From Glandiceps talaboti (lineage: Eukaryota > Hemichordata > Enteropneusta > Spengelidae), in the NCBI RefSeq assembly GCF_964340395.1, contig NC_135551.1, positions 20,786,003-20,850,002 of the forward strand: a DNA stretch of 64,000 nt. Direction: 5' to 3'. Under the pieces are notes generated by a model that saw only the letters and a program-made list of their open reading frames with translations, was not told the origin of the DNA and did not search any database. This document shows positions 42,550 through 53,359 of this stretch, one piece after another. Made by a program: the position numbers and the translations under genes. Numbering within the stretch: position 1 is the stretch's first letter; each line of letters opens with the position of its first letter.

Positions 42550-43370
42550 TGATGTTCTTAGCTGTGTGTTTCGGGCCAAATAAGAAGATATCCGTCGAAG
42601 AATGCGACTCTAAAGTCAAGACTGAGGTGGACAAAGTCAAACAACAACATGACCTGCTTTATGCTGACTGGAAACATCGGATGATGTTGCTGGAAGAAAA
42701 GGAAAAACAGTTGACAAAAGAAATCAAACTCCTCGAGGAAATGTATGCATCTTGCAGCAAGGACAGCACTGAATATAGAGACTGTGTCCGGGAAAATAGA
42801 AAACAAGAATCTAGATACAGAGACTGCATAGCTGAAATCAACTCACATCGCGATAATTACAAAGAATGTAAAGAAATGCTTGACCAGAAAGACAGGGAGT
42901 GTGTCAATGATTTCTATCAAATGAAGATGCAACGCAAGGACGACCAAATGGACACACTGTTGAAGGAGTTAGAAATTGAAAGAAATAACAATCGCCAACT
43001 CCGACATCAAGCTGCCGTAGAAGACCACGAAGAAACACTATCTCAAGAAACTCACAATCGGTTGGATAGCCTGAGACAAAGACTCGTTACGTTGGCCCGA
43101 AAGCAGTGTAAAGGCTGGTTCAGCTCTGGGGAACCTGTTTACAAACTTGAAGGAGAACAGAGAGAGTTAATGCAATACGCGTCGTCTTTAGATATCTTCA
43201 ATGGTCTTGATGTATCTGACGGACTACGGCATTTGTTTGTAGATCCTTGCTCAGTGGACGCGAGAATGGTTGAAGTGTTGATAACGTTGTGGAAAACCAA
43301 GGCCAATAATAGAAGATTCAGGAACGTTTATCATAAACTGAAAGAACCGATCAAACTCGGATTGACATAA
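42550..43370 (+). CDS. CC1: membrane-anchored coiled-coil protein, main exon
   Basis: The exon follows acceptor TTTTTTTGCATTAG and ends at TAA. With exon 1 the protein has a short basic N-terminus, one membrane helix (about residues 19-34) and a long charged coiled coil (about 40-180). Cys at 104, 118 and 132 in YRDC, YRDC and YKEC are exactly 14 residues, two heptads, apart; further Cys sit at 44, 94 and 143. A C-terminal module follows (RLDSLRQRLVTLARKQC, then GLRHLFVDPC and LITLWKTKANNRRF) that recurs in CC2. I do not recognise the family. The layout suggests a type II single-pass protein with disulfide-linked coiled-coil ectodomain, though topology is inferred. CC1 lies upstream of PGRP on the same strand. 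A 500-bp ATGT array starts 13 bp after the stop, within the presumed 3' UTR. Confidence 0.82.
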
Positions 43371-43383
43371 TATATGCACTACA

Positions 43384-43846
43384 TGTATGTATGTATGTAT
43401 GTATGTATGTATGTATGTATGTATGTATGTATGTATGTATTATGTATGTATGCATGCATGCATGCATGCATGCATGCATGTATGTATGTATGTATGTATG
43501 TATGTATGTATGTATGTATGTATGTATGTATGTATGTATGTGTGTGTATGTATGTATGTATGTATGCAATTGCATGTATGTATGTATGCATGCATGTATG
43601 TATGTATGTATGTATGTATGTATGTATGTATGTATGTATGTATGTATGTATGTATGTATGCAATTGCATGTATGTATGTATGTATGTATGTATGTATGTG
43701 TGTGTGTATGTATATGTATGTATGTACGTGTGTATGCATGTATGTATGTATGTATGTATGTATGTATGTTTGTTTGTTTGTTTGTTTGTATGTATGTTTG
43801 TTTGTATGTATGTATGTATGTATGTATGTATGTATGTATGTATGTA

Positions 43847-43879
<33 letters not shown>

Positions 43880-43910
43880 TTGTTGATTGGTTGGTTGGTT
43901 GGTTGGTTGG
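43384..43910. repeat. Compound (ATGT)n array after the CC1 stop
   Basis: About 520 bp of ATGT units with blocks of TGCA (43450-43480), TTTG (43768-43805), GT and TTGG. It starts almost directly after the CC1 stop codon, so it probably forms most of that transcript's 3' UTR or immediate downstream DNA. Open frames on both strands up to 254 codons are artefacts. Confidence 0.97.
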
Positions 43911-44055
43911 TTTGTGGTGTTTTTGTTTTTGTGTTTTTGTTTTTAAACTAACAGTGGATTTCAGTTGTCTTGAGCACAGTAACAGTAGATATTTAAGATT
44001 CATATTTTCTGAGGTGCATACTAAGTCACTCATCAACAAGTTGTACCCTAACTTA

Positions 44056-44110
44056 ATCAAACATGTATATCATAGAATATTAATCAAACATGTATATCAT
44101 AGAATATTAC
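44056..44110. repeat. Perfect 27-bp tandem duplication
   Basis: AATCAAACATGTATATCATA plus GAATATT occurs twice head to tail. Confidence 0.9.
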
Positions 44111-44533
44111 ATTATGTATCTCTTTTCTTTCTTTTTTATCAATATTGTTAAATTTTTTCCATATCAGGTTTACCTTATTCACCACAACAACAAAAACACA
44201 CAAGTCAATATGTATTCAAGGAATTCTGGTTTACATTAGAAGTAAGATCTCATAAGAATATCATATTTGCAACTTCACGTTCTAAAATAGTGATTTTACT
44301 TACATGACTTGACAGTATGTGCAACGCGTCACTGTCATCAGAACAATTAATGTAATCTTGACTCTAAAAACAGACTTATGAACATTCTCAAATCTCGCTT
44401 TAAGAAGAGGTTTTTTCTTTTCACTGGAGAGAGTCGTTCTGGCAAACAAACTAAGTTGCGAGCTTGTAATCTCTTTACAATAGCCTCGGTATCGTTTTGA
44501 CAAGGCTGTTAAAGAGATTGGTAGCTCCTCACT

Positions 44534-44681
44534 TAGTCTATCTGCTAGACCTCGGATGTTCTTCCGATAGAATACGACACACGACCGAACATCGCTATCG
44601 AGGTGTTCGGGCAAGCCCTCACTGCGAACTTCGTTCGCTTATAGTATCGAAAGAAAGCCCGAACGTCTAGCAGCAAGACTA
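44534..44681. mobile_element. Mutator-type TIR element, short 148-bp copy
   Basis: It has the same ends as the 503-bp element at 32173-32675, with an independent perfect 9-bp target duplication CTCCTCACT at 44525-44533 and 44682-44690. It lacks the internal 345 bp of the longer copy. The minus-strand open frame 44614-44300 overlaps it and shares residues with the frame over the other copy only because both cross this element. Confidence 0.88.
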
Positions 44682-45194
44682 CTCCTCACTTGGTTTCCAA
44701 AAATGCCTCGCCCCAATATTCACCAGACCAGATTTGCCATTTATCTATATAGCTATTTCAGAGAGGTTGAATGATGCAGGGTTACATGGTGACAGTTATT
44801 TTTTCTAAGTCTTCTGAGCATAAATCAATCAATCAATAATCAATCAATCAATCAGTCAATCAAAACAATATAAAAAATAATATCAAACAAATGAAATAAA
44901 ATAGATCTTACCATTTTTCCTCTTTTAAACAAAATAGCTACAAGTAAAGTTTAAGTGTATTTTTTGGAATAGGCGTTCAATGTCTTTATATTAAATTTCC
45001 TGGTGTGTATTACACGAGTTCATTTGTACTCAATGACTGACGGCAATTAAATAATATAATAATATACCCTAGTCATATCAAAAGCACAAACAATGTGTAG
45101 GTCATTCTTTGGTAAACATTAATGAATACCTCGATTGACCCCCGCAAGTGGACTACTAGTATTTCAATAACCTCACAAACAAGTCATGTAAATT

Positions 45195-45720
45195 TTACAA
45201 CACCTACGTCACGGTGATTTTGCGCATGCGCTAAATATACCTGTACCTCTGTACTTCAGGCTGAGGGGCACACATGTACAGTTGGCAGACGTGAGTATTT
45301 CCAGGTTGAAATATTGCTAGATAATCCCATGAAGTCCATTTGAAACTTGTAATTCATCAACAATGTAACGCAACACTGCCACCAAATTTAAATAATCCTA
45401 TTGCACAATGCTTGAGCTTGAGCTACACATTTTAACATAATATACAGGTAGGTCAGGTCACCCTTACAAGGCGACAATACGTTTACCTGAACAGGTAAAA
45501 CCATATATAAATATCACATGATTTTAAAATTCAGCAAGTCATGAAGACAGTTTTAAAAAATAAATTCTTTGTAGCAGTTCCTTGGCTTTTACTGATAAGT
45601 GACTCTTACGGTTTGTCAATTTCGATTTATAATTTAATCAAAATGAAACGTTTAAATCGAAAGACGATTAATGATATTTCCAGGAAATGGACGTTGGGGA
45701 AATTCCAAAAAATACCATGA
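45195..45720 (+). promoter_or_regulatory. Duplicated promoter/first-exon block, copy 2
   Basis: This is a diverged copy of 40160-40690. It keeps a perfect palindromic NRF1-type core TGCGCATGCGC at 45221, and GTGAGTATTT at 45291 after a different exon body. No CC1-like coding exon follows within the expected 2.3 kb. The next gene on this strand is PGRP (48742), whose start exon is preceded by a good acceptor (TGCTGCACACAG before 48728). Copy 2 could therefore supply the PGRP 5' end, or be a relic of a deleted CC gene. Both are inference. Confidence 0.45.
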
Positions 45721-46408
45721 TAATACAGTCTAGACAATATGAACGGATGAATGCTCATTTAGGTCACTCACCAGTTCCAGCTTCTCCTTACATTAAAGTT
45801 TATGCTGTCGGTGCAATTAGCAAGAGCAGAAGATATCATATTATAATACACTGTGTTGTATAAACGAAACAATAATGGTTCTGTAAAGCAGAATAGACCT
45901 TGAAGTTAAAGTTCATTTCACATGGTCATTTGTAAATAATACAATGAAGTATGGGGTTTCCCTGTCTTGCATTCAAGGAAATCGTCAATAGTTTAATTTC
46001 CCATGAATGTAACACAATATTCGTCGGCCATATTGGATTCGGCGAAAATGACTAATTTTTTATATCATTTTGACCTTGACCTGTATTTCAAAGTTTTGTC
46101 CCGGCGGTGACCCCAGAGTTTTTAATTGATCTTAACTGACAAAATGTTGGCATTTTCTGATAGTTTGAAAAGTTTGTTTGCGAGGGATATTCTGGCTGAG
46201 TTTATAGGCTTAGCATACAAGCTTGGTTGAAATATTCTGGAATAACGTGAATGTCGATGCGTACCTTCGATGGATTCAAACTAGCCATTGTTAGCACAGT
46301 TCATTAAATAGTTGTCTCTTGGATACGTACAAAATGGATTCTCTACGTATTTCACAGATACAAAGCTAAAATACTAGTAGGTAGTTATTCTGAACGCACT
46401 AATGAGTG

Positions 46409-46429
46409 ACAACAACAACAACAACAACA

Positions 46430-46472
<43 letters not shown>

Positions 46473-46512
46473 TGACCACGACGACGATGATGATGACGAC
46501 GACGACGACGAC

Positions 46513-46584
<72 letters not shown>

Positions 46585-46607
46585 GACGACGACGTCGACG
46601 ACAACAT
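46409..46607. repeat. (AAC)n, (GAC)n, (GAT)n compound trinucleotide array
   Basis: Begins as AAC units, becomes GAC, then mixed GAC/GAT, and ends as pure GAT before a short GAC tail. The six-frame products (poly-Asp, poly-His, poly-Ser) are repeat artefacts. I see no surrounding coding evidence. Confidence 0.97.
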
Positions 46608-46609
46608 AT

Positions 46610-48720
46610 AAATTTCAGAACTTGTTCTCCAGAAATATGCAAATTAATTTATTGGGTCATCTGCAAATGTAATTAATATTTGAATTGCTATACTAAGCCT
46701 GGTTTTGGAGATTCGGGACACTTCAAATGAAATTGGAAATTTCTTAAGTTCATATATACGACAACCAAATAAAAAGTATTATTGTTATTATCATGATATT
46801 CCTGTCTAGTGCTGATCTGTTGTTTTCCATAAAGTCAGATGTCTGTGACAAATTATCTAAAATCGATTGTTGTTTGGCTTTAAAGATGTTCACCTACCAT
46901 ATTTGCTCGAAACAGTTACAGCTGGTGGTCTTCGCCGCAACATGAGCTTTGTATAAACGAAAGGAAGGCTTTGATGGACTCTAGGGGTATCATCCTGCGA
47001 CTTTAATTATCCAGTTCAGTGACTGGAATGTCAGAATTATCAGGATCCCCCCCCCCCCCTTAATATCCTCTAGGGAAAATTGGCAGCTCACTTTTAAAAA
47101 CATAAAAGAGAATACAAAAATGAAATAAATGCAATTGTAAAACTAACTCCTCAGCAAGATACTACAGAAAGAATGACTGTGGTTGCTGTTAGCAACGTCA
47201 ACCGTGTGTATTTTGCATATAAATAGTGAGGCTTTTTCTATGTCTTTGTGAATTGTGTGTGGTATAAATATGATTGACTTTTTTTCTTTATTACAACTTA
47301 CTTTTCAGTTATTGATATATAGTAAATTTACACACAAAACTGTCACCAACAGTGTACATGTTCTGTTTGCACATTGTTCACTTGAATCATTGTCAAGTAC
47401 AAGTCGCGGGTTTCTTGATGGACCCGGACACCCGCGAGTTAGCGAGGGTCTAGTGTAATTAGTCAAGTACGCATCCGACGTGCAATATGAATGCAACAAT
47501 ACTAACTTTAATAGCTAACGTACAGAATTATACGTACACTAATTATATATGCGATGTAAATTTCCGTGTGTAATGAATGACCTTCTGTTCTGTACGTAGA
47601 ATTATATTGGTTGATTAAGTACTAGATAAAAATCAAAATCAAAACTTCTCTTACAGCGTAGATTATGATCCGTTCTTTAAATAGAGAATTTACATATTTA
47701 TAAGGAAGTTAAATTTGAAGACAGGTATTGAAATTCGTTATCTGCTGTGTAGCGGGAAGTTTGGTCGGTATCAACATCCGCTTTTTGATTCAGGGTCGAT
47801 TGTGCACGTAAACATCGAATCTATTCTTAATAACTACGTGGTTGATCAGTTTCCCCCCAGTTTGCACTCGCCATCGCTGGACTTCATGAACCACTCGATT
47901 CCATGCAGAAAGAGTGAACTTCTGAGGCAATCCGTTTGAGAACTTGACAATAGCACTGGACACAGGTATGGAATTTGAAAACCTGTCTGTAAGTCATACT
48001 TGCATGTAATTAATTAGTGTATTGTTATGTGTATATATTTTTTTTTTTTTGGGGGGGGGGTAGTGTGCACAAAACAAGTCAGGTAGCACGTATACATGTA
48101 CATGAAGTGTATAACTGTTAAATGTAGGAGTGACTGGACTGTATTAAGATATTTGTTGTTGTTGTTGTTGTTGAGCCCTATCAAGCTTCTAAACCACTGA
48201 GTGATAGCGTTACACGACACGCCGTACTTTACAGACAGGGAAGTGTTGTAAATGTATACGTCAAAACACAATCTGTTAGCTTAAGATCGTTTTATATAGC
48301 AATGGTATCAACGGGGATATCTGTGACATAACGTCCCAAAAATTAATCGGGTGGTGTAAAATTATCTTGACGATTAAGCCTGTTTTTGCGGACTTTCAAG
48401 CTGAATCACTCTTTCATGGACTTGATCATACTGAATTCCGCCATTCATGTGTGGCAGTAAAATCAGCAATACTCGCATCATATTGAATTGAACCAAACAA
48501 ATGGTGTTTATCAAATATATCTTATTTCTAATTATTGTGTATTCATCACCCCGAAAGTTCTGAAAGTAACCTGTTACATCGATAGATGTACCTTGTAGCC
48601 CTCGGAAACAAGTTGAGGGCTATGAGGATCAAACGACGTACAGCTACCGATGTAACACAACATCACAGTAAAAACAGGCTATTCTGAAAGTTGCTATGAG
48701 TAAATATTATATGCTGCACA
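46610..48720. other. Intergenic region upstream of PGRP
   Basis: No secure exon. A 74-codon frame at 47715-47939 has higher GC than its surroundings but no recognised domain. There is a C-run at 47047 and a T-run/G-run junction at 48040-48060 next to a (TTG)n stretch at about 48150-48172. Confidence 0.4.
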
Positions 48721-48741
48721 CAGATTTACAAGTAGCTGAAA

Positions 48742-48868
48742 ATGTCAAGTTTTGTACTACGAACCCTGGTATTGATTACCCTAATTGGATGGTGCGAGGC
48801 ATGCTCGGCGGGAAGTGGCAGACGTTCTTCTCGAAGAACGTCAAATGTTGGTTCATCCAATCGTGGTG
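48742..48868 (+). CDS. PGRP, exon 1: signal peptide and Ser/Arg-rich linker
   Basis: The ATG begins a typical secretion signal: a short polar start, hydrophobic core LRTLVLITLIGW, then small residues CEA before a likely cleavage. A roughly 22-residue linker rich in Ser, Arg and Gly follows. The donor is GTG|GTAAGA in phase 1. The product would be secreted. The linker resembles none of the known PGRP N-terminal domains I can recall. Confidence 0.82.
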
Positions 48869-49228
48869 GTAAGAAGGAATATACTTTTAGATAACTATCA
48901 TAGGAAATATAATAATTATTAATGTGTACATAGTTTCATCACGGTGGTAGTAAATCTTTTCCTTGTTTCTATTGCGAAAAATACAGATAATACCCCAACA
49001 TTATTACATTTAATGTCAACAATTAACTAGAGAAGTCCAAGTTGTCTGTCGTCAAATTGACTAACTTTAAAACTTGCATTTTGTGCAACGTTTCAATAGA
49101 AGCTAAATTAGCTCTTGACAATTGGTTGCAAAGGATATATGTACACATTTTATTTATTGCTCATTTATCCGGCCCTCTATATAACCAAGCACTTCTCAAC
49201 AATTTATAGCAACATCGAAACCTGAGAC

Positions 49229-49233
49229 TCCTC

Positions 49234-49307
<74 letters not shown>
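49229..49307. repeat. (CT)n microsatellite
   Basis: In PGRP intron 1. Confidence 0.97.
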
Positions 49308-49310
<3 letters not shown>

Positions 49311-49426
49311 CTAAACAATGTTTGCAGGTGCGGAAAATACTTAAATACTTTTATATATGGCATTAAAAAAAGTTAATCCAGAGAAATCATGACACATGAG
49401 CTGACGAATACTTTGTATATGTATAG

Positions 49427-49609
49427 GTTGTGATTCCTACACCGTTGTCACTCGTTTTGAATGGGGAGCCCGGTCCACTTCTACAAGCTACATGAGTGAC
49501 GATATAAGCTATGTTATTATTCACCACACCGATACTGGATCATGCTCAACTGTATCGTCTTGTTCTAGTATATTACGAGGTATACAGAACTGGCACATGG
49601 ATAACAACG
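49427..49609 (+). CDS. PGRP, exon 2: first zinc-ligand segment
   Basis: Acceptor TATGTATAG and donor AACG|GTAAAT give 183 nt in frame with exons 1 and 3. It encodes the start of the PGRP/amidase-2 domain: VVTRFEWGAR, then ISYVIIHHTDTGSC, where the first His of HHT is the first zinc ligand, then the Cys pair and RGIQNWHMDNN typical of the family. The Cys flanking the HHT loop are the usual intradomain disulfide. Confidence 0.93.
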
Positions 49610-50094
49610 GTAAATATTATCCTACATTTACATATTTTGTCGATATCTTGATGGTCTTTCTTCGTCTCTGATCTGTATTATGATAGCTCATGTTTAGAAT
49701 TCTAAGTAAATTACATGTGAATTATTAAACTTCTGGCATTGGGTTAGGGAGGACGTAGTGGGTCGTAGTTTCGCATAATGTTATGTCTATTTACATAATA
49801 ACTTTATTTGGATACCCAAAGTCTAACCTGCATGTATTATGACACCCCTGGCACTGTGACAAATCAGCTTATGGGAATATTTTCAAATCGCATTACTCAG
49901 TTGGTAAAGAATGCTATATATTTAGTGTGCATTTGGGTATTAGAGACATTTACAATTTTTGTCAAAGTTATATAACAGTTAACTCTAAAACGGTAAACAT
50001 CAACGTGAGTATACAAATTAGACGAAATATTGTACCTTGGCTCATAGGCAATTTGCCAACATTTTTTTTTCTAACTAATTCATACTTTTAGTAA

Positions 50095-50102
50095 ACAGAC
50101 AC

Positions 50103-50197
<95 letters not shown>

Positions 50198-50312
50198 AAG
50201 ACAGACAGAAAGACAGACAGACAGACAGACATAAAAACAGACGGGCGGGGGCGAGCCGACGGACGGACAGACAGACGGACGGACGAACGGACGGACAGAC
50301 AGACAGACAGCC

Positions 50313-50378
<66 letters not shown>

Positions 50379-50380
50379 AA
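50095..50380. repeat. (CAGA)n array with CGGA core
   Basis: In PGRP intron 2: two CAGA tracts separated by a GC-rich segment of CGGACGGA units (50240-50295). Confidence 0.97.
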
Positions 50381-50519
50381 AGGAGGAAAATAAACTCCCA
50401 TCGGCAAAGGGAAGAAAGGAGACGACGTATTTTAAGTTACTTTACAAATAACCAGTACATGTATATCTACTTCTTTATTTCATTGACATGCATGAATGGT
50501 ACTATGGCATCACAAATAG

Positions 50520-50668
50520 ACTGGGTCGACATCGGCTATAACTGGTTGATAGGGGGAGATGGAAAAGTGTACGCTGGACGTGGCTGGAACAGCCAGGGGG
50601 CTCACTCACCGGGCTACAATTCCAAATCTTACGGCATTGCGTTCATCGGAGATTTTGTGTCATCAAAG
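50520..50668 (+). CDS. PGRP, exon 3: core of the peptidoglycan-binding groove
   Basis: Acceptor CACAAATAG and donor TCAAAG|GTCAGA. It encodes [24 protein letters not shown] and [15 protein letters not shown]. The Tyr of IGYN corresponds to the catalytic-site Tyr of amidase-type PGRPs. GWN at the specificity position is the form seen in DAP-type binders of insects, although the usual Arg of that set is Lys here, so ligand preference is only suggested. Confidence 0.93.
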
Positions 50669-50940
50669 GTCAGAATCCATGAATATTCGTCAGTCGTTCA
50701 CTTTTTAACATCCCTCAAAAACGTATTTTTATCAGAGGAAATGGTAAGAGTTGATAAACACAAGATTTGACATAACATCTAGTCTGTCCACATTTTTATT
50801 GGCAATCGAGTTCTTTATATCCAAAATTATTTCCCTTTTTGGATAGGTGAATAATTACTATGACATATGACCCATAAAATAATTCAAATGTACTTTTGGC
50901 CCAACACAGCTTAGGTCTATTAGTGCTGCAGCAGGGCCAG

Positions 50941-50941
<1 letters not shown>

Positions 50942-51014
<73 letters not shown>
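50942..51014. repeat. (TA)n microsatellite
   Basis: In PGRP intron 3. Confidence 0.97.
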
Positions 51015-51015
<1 letters not shown>

Positions 51016-51060
51016 CAATTTAAGTTGGTTGGAACTTGAGGTGTTTCGTTGTTACTCTGA

Positions 51061-51127
51061 GTTTCATGCTCAATGCGATCATCAGACAACTGATGATCGC
51101 ATTGTCTGATGATCGCATTAAGCATGA
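51061..51127. repeat. Short hairpin with repeated GATGATCGCATT
   Basis: TCATGCTCAATGCGATCATC and AGACAA pair with TTGTCTGATGATCGCATT and AAGCATGA (one bulge). The loop itself holds a third GATGATCGCATT. It lies in PGRP intron 3. Confidence 0.75.
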
Positions 51128-51218
51128 ACTACAAAGTTTAACCCAATTCACACCTTCTAAATCACCCTTTGTCTTACACTATCCATTACTGATCCATTCT
51201 TCCCCCAAAATATGCTTG

Positions 51219-51410
51219 TTACCATGGCAACGGTCATGTTTTTAGCCAAAATCACATTTTTGTCTTCCTGTAGTCCAGCAATGGAAAACCTGGAGAGTCA
51301 CTTAATGTTTTGCAGGACAATTTTATCCTGAAAATAATGTACGGTTTCCATGTCTCAATCTCTTTGTTAGAGTCTAACAAAAAAGGAAATGTATGTTGAC
51401 AGAGACTAAT
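51219..51410 (+). repeat. Dispersed repeat, forward copy
   Basis: A roughly 190-bp sequence (CCATGGCAACGG, CAAAATCACATTTTTGTCTT, CCTGGAGAGTCACTTAATG, TTAGAGTCTAACAAA). It recurs in reverse orientation at 52890-53097, with a partial reverse copy at 52505-52600. All copies lie in PGRP intron 3. Confidence 0.8.
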
Positions 51411-51917
51411 GCAAAGAAAGTTAAAACACATTTTATGGAGGAGGACTCGGACGAACATTGATCGATCCAAAACACTATGTGTCGGTGTTGGTTTTCGTAC
51501 TCAAGTTTCAATTTGTTTACATCGAATGTGTACATGATTTTGTTGGTAATAAGTGTGGTACTATAACAACCATTGAGAATTTAGCAATTTCTCACATCCT
51601 TGTTCCTTGGGCACCGCATGACAAACCAAACAATTGCCTAGAGTTTGATTTGTAACTACAAGCAGCAAAAATAATTGTTGTCATACAGTAAACTAGTACT
51701 CTTTGCTTAAGTCTAGGGAATGATGAAATGCATGATGATAAACTTTAAAATTAGGGCCCCAAAAAGAGAATTGTTTCAATTCTGGTCAGGACAGATTGTC
51801 TAAAATGATGCGACGACGCGAATTTTTTTATTCTCAACAAACCTGTCACGCTCAATCTACTATTTATGGCAGTTTCTGGGTTTTTTATTTAGTACTTTAG
51901 AGCAAGTGTGTATGTGG

Positions 51918-52164
51918 TAGACTGTCGACAGTTGTTCGCGCCTTTTTTGCTACGTTTTATCAAAAACTAAAGTCGTCGCCTCGCTCCGATCCGGATCATT
52001 ACTACTATAACCGCATAACTACTGAGAACAACTTCGGCACTCGCTGTTCCCGCTGTATCAGTACGCGTACGTTTAGTATTCATGATCAGTGCTACGGAGC
52101 GAGACGACGATTTTGTTTTAGATGAAACGTAGCAAAAAAGGCACGAACGACTGTCGACAGTCTA
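51918..52164. mobile_element. MITE with palindromic GACTGTCGACAGTC ends, copy 2
   Basis: Same termini and inner blocks as 37001-37196. It is flanked by a perfect direct repeat TATGTGG (51911-51917 and 52165-52171). It is non-coding and sits in PGRP intron 3. Confidence 0.88.
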
Positions 52165-52504
52165 TATGTGGGGCAGTTCTCATTTGTGTTCTTCATGATT
52201 GGCTATGCCGTTTTCTTCACTGAAGTAGGGAGGGTTATTTTTGTGTTTCTCCCCCGGATCTGCAGACTGCATGGGCTGGACAAACACACACAAAAAAGAC
52301 CGACACGAGGGTATTTAAGTGATGCGCGCGCTGATCAGAAACAATTCTCTCTCTTTTTTTGCCCTAATACAAAATTAAATAGACTACGACATTCCATCAC
52401 CTTTGAGCTGAAATTTTAGGGTGTTGCAAAACTTAGTTTTACTTAGTGGTTTTTGTCACAGAGGACACAGTGGATTAGTAAGAAACCATATAAGCCTGAA
52501 AAAC

Positions 52505-52600
52505 AGTATGTGACTCTCCAGGTTTCCATTGCTGAACTACAGGCAAACGAAATGAGATTTTGGCTCAAAACATTGCCGTTGCCATGGTGATACTCATATT
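52505..52600 (-). repeat. Dispersed repeat, partial reverse copy
   Basis: It contains GACTCTCCAGGTTTCCATTG, GATTTTGGCTCAAAACAT and GCCGTTGCCATGG, the reverse complement of the first part of 51219-51410. Confidence 0.75.
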
Positions 52601-52889
52601 TTCTTTGAAGAGTGGTTCTTGCTCAGTGCAAAATCGGTGATGTACGTCAGTTTACAAAAAAATCTACATTTCGCGTATTTTTCGAAAATACTGTCCGACG
52701 ACGTTGATATACATAATTTTGTGACGGCTGATACCTGTCACACACAGAATATATAAATATTCAACCTAAACATATTAAATCGCTAAAGTAATACAAAAAC
52801 CCAACACATAGTACCTGTATGTTATCCGAACAAATGATGGTCTTAGTCTTCCTGCATCATGTTACAAAAAGTGTTGTAACTTTCTTTTT

Positions 52890-53097
52890 ATCAGTCTCCA
52901 CGTCTGTCGTCATATATTTCCTTATTTGTTAGACTCTAAAAAAAAAGAATTTGATATATATAGAAACTAAGCACATTATCTCCAGGATAAAGCTGTCCTA
53001 CAAAACATTAAGTTACTCTCCAAGTTTCCGTTACTGAACTACAGGAAGACAAAATGTGATTTTGGCTGAAAACATGGCCGTTGCAATAGTGACACAC
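52890..53097 (-). repeat. Dispersed repeat, full reverse copy
   Basis: Reverse-complement copy of 51219-51410 along its whole length, roughly 80-85% identical by eye. The pair could form a long imperfect stem in the PGRP pre-mRNA. The G-run at 53105-53117 lies just outside. Confidence 0.8.
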
Positions 53098-53359
53098 ATA
53101 TGGTGGGGGGGGGGGGGTTCCTGTGTGCTGGTTAATACCTATCACACACAAAAACATATACATGTGCAACCTAAAATATGATCCAGAAACCCAAAATGGA
53201 TTTCCATATTCTAATGAAGGTATATATCGGTTGCGGTATCTCAAAAACTATGCCACTTTTCTGCTGCTCTATATATTCCCTGGGCAACATAACTCTGGCT
53301 CCGAGTCTGTTACGACACCATCTGACTAAAATTATTCCAATGTGCTTTTGACCACACAG

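Noticed and set aside
42558-42841. Minus-strand ORFs over CC1
   Set aside because: Antisense of the coiled-coil exon; they have no splice support or domain.
44821-44870. AATCAATCAATC run as the 3' end of another CR1-like element
   Set aside because: No reverse-transcriptase similarity or conserved 3' UTR was seen nearby, and the short repeat alone is not enough.
46374-46672. Poly-Asp, poly-His and poly-Ser proteins
   Set aside because: Trinucleotide repeat read in six frames, with no flanking coding sequence. The same applies at 54.6-54.9 kb.
50095-50380. CRISPR-like regularly spaced short repeats
   Set aside because: Simple CAGA microsatellite with no unique spacers, in a clearly eukaryotic context.
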